64,000 nucleotides of DNA from Nocardia sp. NBC_00416. GTDB taxonomy: Bacteria; Actinomycetota; Actinomycetes; Mycobacteriales; Mycobacteriaceae. The notes under the pieces were generated by a model, which was given only the letters and a program-made list of their open reading frames with translations, searched no databases and was not told the origin of the DNA. The stretch is from NCBI RefSeq assembly GCF_036032445.1, contig NZ_CP107932.1, forward strand, positions 2,172,501 to 2,236,500. The letters are read 5' to 3'. The position numbers and the translations under genes were made by a program. Below are positions 1-9,087 of this stretch, in pieces. Numbering within the stretch: position 1 is the stretch's first letter; each line of letters opens with the position of its first letter.

Positions 1-3000
1 CCGAGCCGCTCGAGTTCGCCGATCAGCTCGGCGCGCACGGGCGTGCGGCTCACCAGGAGCAGACGCCGCGCGCGATGTGCTGTGACGAGGTGCCGGCAGA
101 CGATCCGAGCCAGCGCTCCCGAAGCGCCGGTGACCAGCACCGTGCCGTCGAACGGATCGGCGTCGCGGCCATTTCCGCCGGAGCTGTCGGCGGGCCGCAG
201 CGGTTCCACCGCGGCTTCGTGCACCCGGCCGGACCGGAGCACGACCTCGGGATCGGCGATGGTCTCGACTGCGGCCGCCAACTGCCCGACCTCGGCAGGC
301 GCATCGGTGTCGACCAACCGGAACCGTCCCGGCCATTCGTGCTGGGCACTGCGCACCAGTCCCGCGAGCGCCTGCCGCGAAAGGGCCCCGGGTGAGCAGT
401 CCGTCCCGTCGATCACCACCGCGAGTTGCGAATCGGCCCACAGATCGTCGTTCACCCAGTCCTGCAGCAGCGTGATGTGCTCGGCGACGACGCGATGCGT
501 CGCCGCGGCGACATCGTCGATATCGCTCGCCGACGGCTCCGGCACGGCGAGCACCACCGCCGGTACCGGTCTCCCGTCGCGGACCGCGTCACGCAGCGCT
601 GCCGGACCGGTGAATCCGCCCGCACCGCCGCCGGCCGCGATGACCGCGACCTCGCCGCGCGCCACGGCCGCTACCGGGCCGGCGGGCCGCCGGATCAACC
701 GGCCGGGCACCCCGTCGTCCGGGCCGGTCGGCAGAGTCGCCGGCAGCAGGGTCACCTCATCGATCTCGACGATCGGATCACCGTCGGCCGCCGCGAGTCG
801 TATTCCGGCGCTGTATCGATCGGTGCGCGCGAGATACGCGGTCACCGGCCCACGCGGTTGGGAGCGGACCCGGACCCCGCGGAACTGAGCGGGCACCACC
901 GTACCCGATCCGGCGTTCAGCACGGCCGCGACGAACGGGTGGAGCACCGCGTCGAGCAGCGCCGGATGCACGCGATATCCGCTGTCGGCCGGGACTGTCC
1001 GGTCGAGTTCGACGACCGCCCGGAGCCGTCCGGATTCTGCCACCGCCCACTGCCGCAGATTCCGGAACGCCGGACCGTACCGGTAACCGTCGGCGGCCAG
1101 GTCGTCGTACAGTTCCGCGGTCGACCGCTGCGGGACCAGCAGCTCGCCCTGCGCCTGCGCCCTGGCACACGCCGACCCGGACCGCGTCAGCTGCCCGGTC
1201 GCATGGGTCACCCAGTCGGAGTCGGCGGTGCGCGAGCGGATGGACAGGTGCCGCGTCGCTCCCGGACCGCGGTGCTCGGGTGCGGCCACCACGACCTCGA
1301 CGACTCGGTCGGATTCGGCGAGCGGCATCGGGACCGTCAGGTCGAGCTGTTCGACCTCCTCGTCTCCCGCGACCGCGGCGGCGTACAGCGCCAGATCCAG
1401 GAATCCGGTCCCGGGAAAGATCGCTGCGCTGCCGACCACGTGATCGGCGAGCCACGGCGCGGAGCGCAACGAGACGACTCCGGTGAGCAGCACGGCGTCG
1501 TCGACGGAACGCACGACCGTCGCGAGGACCGGATGGTTCCGGTCGCTCGGCCGCGGACTGCTCCAGTAACGGGTACGGCTGAAGGCGTAGGTGGGCAGCG
1601 GGGTCGTCTCCGCGGGCCTGGTCCGCGCGAGGTCGCGCCACCGCAGGTCCGCGCCGTCGAGGTAGAGCGCCTCCAGCGCCCGCGCCGCGGTGACCGGTTC
1701 GGCGCCACGGCGGGTCGCGGTCGCCGCGAGGACCACCGGCGGTTCCGCTGCCGAGTCCGGTACCGACTGCGTGATCATCGGCAGCAGGACCGCGTCGGGT
1801 CCCACCTCCAGGTAGGTGCGGACTCCGGCGTCGTGCAACGTCCGGACCGCATCGGCGAATCGGACGGTGCGGCGTGCGTGCCGCACCCAGTAGTCGCTGC
1901 CGAGTTCGGCCGCGGAGTCGACGATCCGGCCGGTGAGCGAGGAGACCAGCGCGATCCGCGGCGACTCGATCCGCACGCTGTCGGCGACCCGTGCGAACTC
2001 ATCGGTGATCGCGTCCATGTGCGGGGAATGGAACGCATGGGAAACAGTGAGCAGGCGGGCTTTCCGGCCCGCGGACCGATACTCGTCGGCTACCGCCTCG
2101 ACCGCGGCGCGGTCCCCGGAGATCACGATGGCGCGCGGCGCGTTCACCGCCGCGATATCCACACCGGCGTATTCGGCGAGCGAGCCGAGGACCTCGGCTT
2201 CGGTGGCCTCCAGCGCGGCCATCGCCCCGGGCTCGGCGATCTCGTCCATCAGCCGCCCACGCGCCGCGACCAGTCGGCAGGCGTCATCGAGGTCCAGCAC
2301 CGCGGCAACGTGCGCGGCGGCCAGTTCGCCGATCGAATGTCCGGCTACGAAATCCGGCCGAAGGCCCAACGATTCGAGCCACCGGAACATGGCGACCTCG
2401 AACGCGAAAACGGCCGGCTGGGTGTAACGCGTCCGGTGGACGAGATCCGCCCCGGCCGCGCCGGACAGCACCGGCCCGAGGGGCTGTGGCAGGTACCGGT
2501 CGAGGTGGTCGATCACCTCGGCCAGTGCCGTCGCGAACGCCGGGACCGATCCGGCCAGCGAGACACCCATCCCGACCCGCTGGCTGCCCTGGCCGGAGAA
2601 TACGAACGCGCGCGGGCGCACTCGATCCGGAGGTCCGGCGACGAATGCGCCGGCGCTGGGCGAACCGGCGGCGACCGCGTGCAGCGCCTCCAATATCCCG
2701 TCCGGGTCCGGCCGTACCACCGCGCGATATGCGAATCCCTCGTCCACGCGGCACAATTCGTCCGCCACCGCGAGCAGGCCGGCCGGAACACGGGCAGCCG
2801 CCGCGGTACGCAGCGCCGCCGCATGGGCGCGCAGCGACTGCGCCGACCGCGCCGAGAACACCAGCGGCACCGGCAGTTCGTCCGCTGCGGATCCCTGCCC
2901 CCGCACTCGGACAGATTCCTCGTTGCCGCTCTCATCGGTGCGCCACGAACCGACCGGCTCGCCCGGCTCCTGGAGGATCGCGTGCGCGTTGGTTCCGCTG

Positions 3001-4260
3001 ATGCCGAACGAGGAGATCGCGGCGATCCGCGGGCCGCCGGTACGCGGCCAGGGCACCGGCCCGGCGGCCGGGACGTCGAGATGCGCCCGGTCCCAATCCA
3101 CCAGGCGACTCGGGCTGCCGACATTGATCGTCGGCGGCACCGTGCCCGAACGCAGCGCGCCGACCAGTTTGATCACGCCGGTCACCCCGGCCGCGGCCTG
3201 GGTGTGGCCGATATTGGATTTCACCGATCCGACCAGTACGGGCCGCTGCGGACCGTGCGCCCGGCCGTAGGTCGCGGCGAGCGCCTCCGCCTCGATCGGG
3301 TCGCCGAGAGCGGTCCCGGTGCCGTGCGCCTCCACCACGTCGACGGCGTCGGCGGTGATTCGTGCGTCCGCGAGCGCGGCCGTGATCACCCGCTGCTGCG
3401 CGGTCCCACTCGGCGCGGTGAGCCCGTTGCTCGCACCGTCGGAGTTGATCGCGGTGCCACGCACGACGGCGAGGATGCGATGCCCCGCGCGCACCGCGTC
3501 CGCGCGACGTTCGACCAGCAGCGTCGCGACAGCTTCCGCCCAGACCGTACCGTCGGCGTCGTCGGCGAAGGGTTTGCACCGGCCGTCGCCCGCGAGGCCG
3601 CCCTGTCTGCCGAATTCGGTGAACATGCCGGGGGCCGCCATCACACACACCCCGCCGACCACGGCGAGGTCGCATTCCCGGTCGCGCAGTGCCCGCACCG
3701 CCAGGTGCAGTGCGACCAGCGACGAGGAGCACGCGGTATCGATGGTGACCGCGGGCCCCGCGAAGCCGAAGTGGTAGGCGAGCCGGCCGGAGATCACACT
3801 GTTGGTGGTCCCGGTCAGCAGATACCCGGCCGCGGCGGACTCCGCCTCGTGCATTCTCGGCCCGTACTCCTGCTGGACCGCACCGATGTACACACCTGTC
3901 ACACTGCCGCGCAGGGCACTGGGCGCCAGACCTGCCCGTTGCAGGCACGTCCACGTCGATTCGAGCAGGAGGCGCTGCTGTGGGTCCATGGACTGCGCCT
4001 CGCGCGGGCCGACACCGAAGAACGCGGCGTCGAATTCCGCGGCGTCGTAGAGAAAGCCGCCCCGCTGGGTGCCGAGAGCACCTCCTGCCCCGGTGTCGCG
4101 CAGCGCCGCGAGGTCCCACTCGCGATCCGTGGGCAACTCACCCACGAGCTCCCGGCCTTCCGCGAGTGCCGCCCAGAGTTCCTCGGGCGTATCCAGTCCG
4201 CCGGGCCAGCGTCCGGCCGTCGACACGATCACCACCTCGTCGTCGCCGGACTCCGGCCGG
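1..4260 (-). other. PKS extension module 1: KS-AT(malonyl)-DH-KR (cut by window edge)
   Basis: The KS has a full Cys-His-His triad. The AT carries SHAFHSPHMD near 2010-2050, a malonyl signature. The DH His motif is HxxxSxxxxP rather than the usual HxxxGxxxxP, and a partner Asp lies in LLDAVLH near 950. The KR nucleotide-binding loop TGASGALA lacks the last Gly of the usual TGGTGGLG. If all are active the module makes an alpha,beta-unsaturated extension. KR activity cannot be judged because its catalytic residues lie outside the window. Confidence 0.8.
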
Positions 4261-7200
4261 ACCGGACCCTGCCCGGTGTCCGCCGGACCGGGTCCGCTCG
4301 GCGCCCGGGCACCGGTCCACGGCACCGGTTGCTCCTCCGCCCCGCGCAATTCGGCGAGATGGGCGATCACCGCGCGGGGTGTGGGGTGGTCGTAGACCAG
4401 TGACGCGGGCAGTGTCAGTCCGGACAGCTCCGCGACCGTGTCCCGGAACTGGACCGCGCCCAGGGAGTCCATGCCCAGAGATTTGAAGTCACGTCGCAGT
4501 TCGTCGTCGGTCGGCGAGGTCGTGCCGAGTACCCGTGCCAGCGCCGCGCCGACAGCGGCCGCCGGTTCGATTGCCGCGGACACGGACGGATCCGGTTCCG
4601 CACCGTGCGGCGGTACCGCCGTCGCGGACACCTCCCTGCCCGCTGCCGGGTCCAGCCAATGGGCTGTGCGCTGAAAAGGGTAGGTGGGCAGGTCGATCCG
4701 CCGGCGCGAGCCGGACAGCTTCTCCCAGCCGACACCGGCCCCCGCGCATTCGATCTCGGCCAGCACTCGCACGAACTCGGCGGCGCCGGCAATACCCGCA
4801 CGCAGCGCGGGTATCGCCGCGATCGACCGGCCATCGACGCCCGGCGCGGCCCGGATCGCGCTCGACAGTCCGGACCCGGGCCCGAGTTCCACGAAACAGG
4901 TGACCTCGTGGTCCAGCAGTGTCTCCACACCGGCGCCGAACCGCACCGTCTGCCGCAGTTGCCGGGCGAGATAACCGGGATCGGCCAGCTCCGAACCGGT
5001 GAGCAGTCGCCCGGTCACATTCGAGACGACCGGAATCGCCAGCGGGCCTACCGTGGTCGCGGACACCACGTCGTGGAAGGCCGCGGCCGCGGAATCCATG
5101 TACGCGGAATGGAAGGCGTGGCTCACGGCGAGTTCGGTGGTCCGGTGCCCGCGGGCCGCGAACGCCGCGCCGACCACGGTGACAGTCGCCGCGTCGCCCG
5201 AGATCACCGTCGCCCGGCGATGGTTCACCGCCGCGATATCGAAGTCGGCCCCCACGGTCTCCCGGTACTCGCGCAATTCTGTTTCGGCGGCGGCGATCGC
5301 CACCATCGCACCACCCCGCGGGGCCGACTGCATCAGGCGGCCGCGTTCGGCGACCAACCGGGCCGCCTCGGCCACCTCGAACGCGCCGGAGGCCGTGGCG
5401 GCGACCAGTTCTCCGATGGAATGTCCGATCAGATAGTCGGCGGCCACGCCGAATTCACCGGCGAATTCGAACAACGCGAGTTCCACCGCGAAGAGTGCGG
5501 GTTGCGTGTATTGCGTCCGGTCCAGCAGCGCGGCGGTATCGCTCTCGCCGGTCAGCAGGTCGAGCAGATCGATATCGAGGTGCGGGGCGAAATGCTCGAC
5601 GACCGCGTCGAGCCGAGCCGCGAACGCCGGGCTGGTCCGGTACAGGGCTCGTGCCATCCCCGGCCGCTGCGCCCCCTGCCCGGGGAACACGAAAGCGATC
5701 CGCCCGGCGGCCCCGTGCTCGGTCCGCGCCACCGCGCCCGCCACCACCTGCGCGGTGGGGGCGCCCGCCGCCGCCGCCTCCAGACCACTGAGCAGTTCAC
5801 CGCGATCACGCCCGACGATCACCGCCCGATGGTCGTGCCGCGCCCGGGTCGTATGCAGCGAATACGCTAGATCGTCCAGGTCGGTGCTGGCGGTGAGCGC
5901 ATCGCGCAACTGCCCGGCGCGCGCCCGTAGCGCACCGGGCGTCGCGGCGGAAAGTACGAGCGGAGTGGGATCATCACCCCGGCGGGGCGGCCGCGGGTCC
6001 GGTGCTCCGGCATCCGGCGGCGCACAGAGCACGAGATGACAGTTGACGCCGCCCATGCCGAACGAACTCACTCCGGCCGCGATTGTCCCGGCCGCCCGCC
6101 AGGGGGTCCGTGTCAGCACCATCTCCAACCCGAGATCCCCCAGCGGGATACGCGGATTCGGCGACCGGAAGTTGCGGGTCGGGGGGATCTCGGAGTGCCG
6201 GATCGCCAAAGCCGCCTTGACCAGGCCCGCGATACCCGCCGCACCCTCCAGATGACCGATATTCGTCTTGACCGATCCGACCCGCAGCGCACCCCTCCGG
6301 TGCGGCGTGGTGCCGTAGACCCGGCCCAGGGCCGCCGCTTCGACCGGGTCGCCGACCGGTGTTCCGGTGCCGTGCAATTCGACATAGTCGATCTGCTCGG
6401 GGCCCAGGCTCGCGTCGTCGAGCGCGGCCCGCAGCACGTCGGCCTGGGCGTCGGCGCTCGGAGTGGTCAGCGAATCCGAGTTCGCGCCGTCGTTGTTCAC
6501 CGCCGATCCATGAACGACCGCATAGATCCGGTCACCCGCCGCGACCGCGGCCGCCAGCGGTTTCAACGCGACCAGGGCCCCGCCTTCGCCCCGGACGTAG
6601 CCGTTGGCGCGCTCGTCGAAGGTGAAGCAGGTGTGATCAGGTGAGAGCGCACCGAATTGCTCCGCAATCCCCGTCTCGCGGTCGCTCAGCGCGAGATTCA
6701 CCCCACCCGCCAGTGCCTCGTCGCATTCACCATGGCGAATGGCCTGGACCGCCAGATGGACCGCCACCAGTGAGGACGCCTGCCCGGCGTCGACGGTGAG
6801 GCTGGGCCCGCGCAGGCCGAGAAAGTACGAGATCCGGTTGGCCAGCATGCCGCGGTTGAGTCCGGTGAGGGTGTGCCGGGTGGGCGGCGCCGCATTCGCC
6901 AGATTCTCGTAATCCCCGTGCATGCCGCCGATGTACACGCCCACGGAACCGCCGCGCTTCGCGGCCGGCGAGGTCCGGCTGTCCTCGAGCGCCTCCCAGG
7001 CGAGCTCCAGCAGGAGCCGCTGCTGGGGGTCCATCGCGGCGGCCTCGGCGGCGGATACGGCGAAGAAGCCGCCGTCCATACCGGTCACATTCCGGAGGAA
7101 GCCGCCCGGCCGCGGCTGCCGATCATCGGTGGTGATCGCGTCGCCGCCCGCGGCGAGTAGTTCCCAGAACCGCGCGATGTCGTCCGCACCCGGGAAGCGG

Positions 7201-7313
7201 CCCGCCATCCCGACGATCGCAATGGGACCGCTAGCGGATGCGGGCAGTTCGTCCTGTCCCCGGCGATCGGAGCCCGGGGAGGACGAGTCGAAAGCACGAA
7301 GATCGGCTGGCAT
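1..7313 (-). CDS. Modular type I polyketide synthase, first subunit (3' end beyond window)
   Basis: The frame reads from ATG at 7313 to the left edge with no stop: 2437 codons visible, 3' end missing. Domains in order: KSQ (about residues 26-445), AT (540-830, active Ser about 632 in GHSIGE), ACP (Ser about 950 in GMDSLG), KS (1020-1440, Cys about 1195 in IDTACSSSL, then HGTGT and KSNIGH), AT (1560-1860, Ser about 1660), DH (from about 1930, HVVGSAAIFPG), a KR structural subdomain and the start of a catalytic KR (TVLVTGASGALA) at the edge. No ER lies between DH and KR. Both ATs have the HAFH signature expected for malonyl-CoA. The first KS has Gln in place of the catalytic Cys, so this is a decarboxylating loading module. 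The protein starts directly with KSQ, as expected for the first subunit of an assembly line. Product unknown. It is divergent from the CCR gene. Frame checked at both KS active sites and at the edge. Confidence 0.95.
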   Translation of the reverse strand, partial: MPADLRAFDSSSPGSDRRGQDELPASASGPIAIVGMAGRFPGADDIARFWELLAAGGDAITTDDRQPRPGGFLRNVTGMDGGFFAVSAAEAAAMDPQQRLLLELAWEALEDSRTSPAAKRGGSVGVYIGGMHGDYENLANAAPPTRHTLTGLNRGMLANRISYFLGLRGPSLTVDAGQASSLVAVHLAVQAIRHGECDEALAGGVNLALSDRETGIAEQFGALSPDHTCFTFDERANGYVRGEGGALVALKPLAAAVAAGDRIYAVVHGSAVNNDGANSDSLTTPSADAQADVLRAALDDASLGPEQIDYVELHGTGTPVGDPVEAAALGRVYGTTPHRRGALRVGSVKTNIGHLEGAAGIAGLVKAALAIRHSEIPPTRNFRSPNPRIPLGDLGLEMVLTRTPWRAAGTIAAGVSSFGMGGVNCHLVLCAPPDAGAPDPRPPRRGDDPTPLVLSAATPGALRARAGQLRDALTASTDLDDLAYSLHTTRARHDHRAVIVGRDRGELLSGLEAAAAGAPTAQVVAGAVARTEHGAAGRIAFVFPGQGAQRPGMARALYRTSPAFAARLDAVVEHFAPHLDIDLLDLLTGESDTAALLDRTQYTQPALFAVELALFEFAGEFGVAADYLIGHSIGELVAATASGAFEVAEAARLVAERGRLMQSAPRGGAMVAIAAAETELREYRETVGADFDIAAVNHRRATVISGDAATVTVVGAAFAARGHRTTELAVSHAFHSAYMDSAAAAFHDVVSATTVGPLAIPVVSNVTGRLLTGSELADPGYLARQLRQTVRFGAGVETLLDHEVTCFVELGPGSGLSSAIRAAPGVDGRSIAAIPALRAGIAGAAEFVRVLAEIECAGAGVGWEKLSGSRRRIDLPTYPFQRTAHWLDPAAGREVSATAVPPHGAEPDPSVSAAIEPAAAVGAALARVLGTTSPTDDELRRDFKSLGMDSLGAVQFRDTVAELSGLTLPASLVYDHPTPRAVIAHLAELRGAEEQPVPWTGARAPSGPGPADTGQGPVRPESGDDEVVIVSTAGRWPGGLDTPEELWAALAEGRELVGELPTDREWDLAALRDTGAGGALGTQRGGFLYDAAEFDAAFFGVGPREAQSMDPQQRLLLESTWTCLQRAGLAPSALRGSVTGVYIGAVQQEYGPRMHEAESAAAGYLLTGTTNSVISGRLAYHFGFAGPAVTIDTACSSSLVALHLAVRALRDRECDLAVVGGVCVMAAPGMFTEFGRQGGLAGDGRCKPFADDADGTVWAEAVATLLVERRADAVRAGHRILAVVRGTAINSDGASNGLTAPSGTAQQRVITAALADARITADAVDVVEAHGTGTALGDPIEAEALAATYGRAHGPQRPVLVGSVKSNIGHTQAAAGVTGVIKLVGALRSGTVPPTINVGSPSRLVDWDRAHLDVPAAGPVPWPRTGGPRIAAISSFGISGTNAHAILQEPGEPVGSWRTDESGNEESVRVRGQGSAADELPVPLVFSARSAQSLRAHAAALRTAAAARVPAGLLAVADELCRVDEGFAYRAVVRPDPDGILEALHAVAAGSPSAGAFVAGPPDRVRPRAFVFSGQGSQRVGMGVSLAGSVPAFATALAEVIDHLDRYLPQPLGPVLSGAAGADLVHRTRYTQPAVFAFEVAMFRWLESLGLRPDFVAGHSIGELAAAHVAAVLDLDDACRLVAARGRLMDEIAEPGAMAALEATEAEVLGSLAEYAGVDIAAVNAPRAIVISGDRAAVEAVADEYRSAGRKARLLTVSHAFHSPHMDAITDEFARVADSVRIESPRIALVSSLTGRIVDSAAELGSDYWVRHARRTVRFADAVRTLHDAGVRTYLEVGPDAVLLPMITQSVPDSAAEPPVVLAATATRRGAEPVTAARALEALYLDGADLRWRDLARTRPAETTPLPTYAFSRTRYWSSPRPSDRNHPVLATVVRSVDDAVLLTGVVSLRSAPWLADHVVGSAAIFPGTGFLDLALYAAAVAGDEEVEQLDLTVPMPLAESDRVVEVVVAAPEHRGPGATRHLSIRSRTADSDWVTHATGQLTRSGSACARAQAQGELLVPQRSTAELYDDLAADGYRYGPAFRNLRQWAVAESGRLRAVVELDRTVPADSGYRVHPALLDAVLHPFVAAVLNAGSGTVVPAQFRGVRVRSQPRGPVTAYLARTDRYSAGIRLAAADGDPIVEIDEVTLLPATLPTGPDDGVPGRLIRRPAGPVAAVARGEVAVIAAGGGAGGFTGPAALRDAVRDGRPVPAVVLAVPEPSASDIDDVAAATHRVVAEHITLLQDWVNDDLWADSQLAVVIDGTDCSPGALSRQALAGLVRSAQHEWPGRFRLVDTDAPAEVGQLAAAVETIADPEVVLRSGRVHEAAVEPLRPADSSGGNGRDADPFDGTVLVTGASGALARIVCRHLVTAHRARRLLLVSRTPVRAELIGELERL
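4400..7240 (-). other. PKS loading module: KSQ-AT(malonyl)-ACP
   Basis: The KS active-site segment reads VDAGQASSL, with Gln (codon at 6780-6782) in place of Cys. HGTGT and KTNIGH histidine motifs are kept. In known KSQ domains this decarboxylates the acyl group loaded by the adjacent AT. The AT has GHSIGE and SHAFH, pointing to malonyl, so the predicted starter is acetyl derived from malonyl-CoA. The ACP phosphopantetheine Ser codon is at 4464-4466. Confidence 0.88.
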
Positions 7314-7349
7314 ACCGATCAGCGTTGCGGGAAATCCCGGTGCCGAACA

Positions 7350-7398
7350 CCCCTACCCGAGCCGCCGCGACCGGCGGCTCATTAGGGGGCGGTAGGGG
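7350..7398. promoter_or_regulatory. Nested inverted repeats and TAGGGG boxes between PKS and CCR
   Basis: CCCCTACC (7350-7357) pairs with GGTAGGGG (7391-7398). Inside it lies a second perfect repeat, GAGCCGCC (7359-7366) and GGCGGCTC (7373-7380), with a 6-base loop. TAGGGG occurs twice on the plus strand (7383-7388 and 7393-7398), exactly 10 bp apart, and its complement CCCCTA is at 7350-7355. The position in the divergent PKS/CCR promoter region suggests an operator for a cluster regulator. Which regulator is unknown. Confidence 0.55.
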
Positions 7399-7533
7399 CT
7401 TTCACGGTCCCCGCGACGCGACCTAACGTTCCGTTGAGGCTGATCGTCGGTGCCCCGGCCTCGGAATCAATGGCGCTGTAGCCCAACAGATTACCCGCGT
7501 GAGGTCTCCCGCGTGGTGGGAAGGAGCCCGATC

Positions 7534-8901
7534 ATGACGGACGATACCCTCGCCGAGGCGGTACTCGACGGAGCACCCGCCGAAGTATTGCAGGCACAGC
7601 AGGTTCCGCGCGACTATCTGGCCGCGCATCTGCGGCGCGAGGACGTCGGCATCTTCGCCGGCCACACCGATAAGGATCCGCGGCGGTCGATCCATCTCGG
7701 ATATGTGCCCATGCCCGAGCTCGCGCCGGACGAAGCGCTCGTCGCGGTGATGGCGAGCTCCATCAATTTCAACACCGTGTGGTCGTCGATCTTCGAGCCC
7801 GTCTCGACCTTCGATATGCTCGACCGCTTCGCCCGGGCGGGCGGCTACGCGACCCGGCACAAGCAGGACTATCAGGTGATCGGGTCGGATGCGGCCGGCG
7901 TGATCGTCCGGACCGGTGCGGGGGTCCGCAATTGGAAGGTCGGCGATCATGTGACGGTCTCGCCCGTCGTGGTCGACGATCAGCATCCGGCCGCCCACGA
8001 CGACGCGATGCTCGATCCGGCGATGACGGCCTGGGGCTACGAGACCAATTTCGGCGCGCTCGCCCACTACTGCGTCGTGCGGGTGAGCCAGCTGCTGCCC
8101 AAACCCGCCCACCTGACCTGGGAGGAGGCGGCCTGCATCAACCTGTGCGGCGGTACGGCCTACCGGATGCTGGTGGGCGAACACGGCGCCCGCATCAAAC
8201 AGGGCGATATCGTGCTGATCTGGGGGGCCGCCGGAGGTCTCGGCGCCTTCGCCACCCAGTTGGTGCGCAACGGCGGTGGTGTGCCCGTCGGCATCGTCTC
8301 TTCCGACGACAAAGCGCCCCTCCTGAAGAAACTCGGCTGCGATATCGTCATCAACCGTGCCGAACTGGGGATCGGCGGCGGCGACCGCACCCCGGAGGAC
8401 ACGGTGCAGGCCGCCAAACGACTCGGGCGGGCGATTCGTTCGGCTGTCGGCGAGGATCCGCACATCGCCTTCGATTACACCGGACGCGGCACATTCGGCA
8501 TCTCCGTGGTCGTCGTCCGGCGCGGCGGCACGGTGATCACCTGCGGCTCCTCGAGCGGCTACCGCCACGAATACGACAACCGCTACCTCTGGATGAACCT
8601 GAAGCGAGTGATCGGCAGTCACGCCATGAACCTCAAAGAGGCGGCGGAGATGATCCGGTTGTTCGATCTCGGCCATCTCACCCCACCGCTCTCGGCCGTG
8701 CACCCGCTCTCGGAGGTCGCCGAAGCGGTGCGCTCGGTGCAAACGAACCAGCACGTCGGCAAGGTCGGTGTCCTGGGGCTCGCGCCGCGCGCAGGCCTCG
8801 GTGTCACCGACCAGGCCAAACGAGACCTGTTGGGCGAGGCGTTCCTCTCTCCCCTGCGTTCCGCGCCGCGCCCGGAGCCCGATCTGGTTCCGGCGCCGTG
8901 A
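7534..8901 (+). CDS. ccr: Crotonyl-CoA carboxylase/reductase
   Basis: The 455-residue protein is an NADPH-dependent medium-chain reductase of the CCR family, which reductively carboxylates crotonyl-CoA or other 2-enoyl-CoAs to ethylmalonyl-CoA or longer alkylmalonyl-CoAs. Family marks visible: SSINFNTVWSSIFEP near the N-terminus with the conserved Asn residues, GYETNFGALAHY with the CO2-pocket Glu, the Rossmann loop WGAAGGLGAFA, and NRYLWMNLKRVIGSHAMN with the conserved His. The ATG at 7534 is chosen because AAGGAG sits 8 bases upstream and the protein then starts like family members; an upstream in-frame ATG at 7450 lacks such a site. It is divergent from a PKS, so it probably makes a PKS extender unit rather than serving the ethylmalonyl-CoA pathway, but both visible ATs look malonyl-specific, so its user would be a module outside the window. 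Confidence 0.93.
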   Translation: MTDDTLAEAVLDGAPAEVLQAQQVPRDYLAAHLRREDVGIFAGHTDKDPRRSIHLGYVPMPELAPDEALVAVMASSINFNTVWSSIFEPVSTFDMLDRFARAGGYATRHKQDYQVIGSDAAGVIVRTGAGVRNWKVGDHVTVSPVVVDDQHPAAHDDAMLDPAMTAWGYETNFGALAHYCVVRVSQLLPKPAHLTWEEAACINLCGGTAYRMLVGEHGARIKQGDIVLIWGAAGGLGAFATQLVRNGGGVPVGIVSSDDKAPLLKKLGCDIVINRAELGIGGGDRTPEDTVQAAKRLGRAIRSAVGEDPHIAFDYTGRGTFGISVVVVRRGGTVITCGSSSGYRHEYDNRYLWMNLKRVIGSHAMNLKEAAEMIRLFDLGHLTPPLSAVHPLSEVAEAVRSVQTNQHVGKVGVLGLAPRAGLGVTDQAKRDLLGEAFLSPLRSAPRPEPDLVPAP

Positions 8902-9087
8902 GAGACCGTCGTGCTCGACCCGGATCCGAACTCGGCACCCGTCGAATCGGTCGGATAGATTCGACGGTCCGGTTTCGCCGCGCGACGGTCCGCGATGCTC
9001 GCTGATCGCGGTGCCGCCGGGCAGGCGAATGCACCGGACCAGCGCGGATAGCTGACAACCCGCTCGCCGCGGAGGATAGTTACCGGC

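Noticed and set aside
426..4403. A 1325-codon open frame on the plus strand
   Set aside because: It is antisense to the PKS, Arg/Gly/Asp-rich and motif-free; long antisense openings are expected opposite very GC-rich coding DNA. The minus-strand frame has all PKS motifs.
7450..7533. 28-residue longer N-terminus for the CCR
   Set aside because: It would include the Shine-Dalgarno-like AAGGAG of the better start at 7534 and the extra residues do not look like the family.
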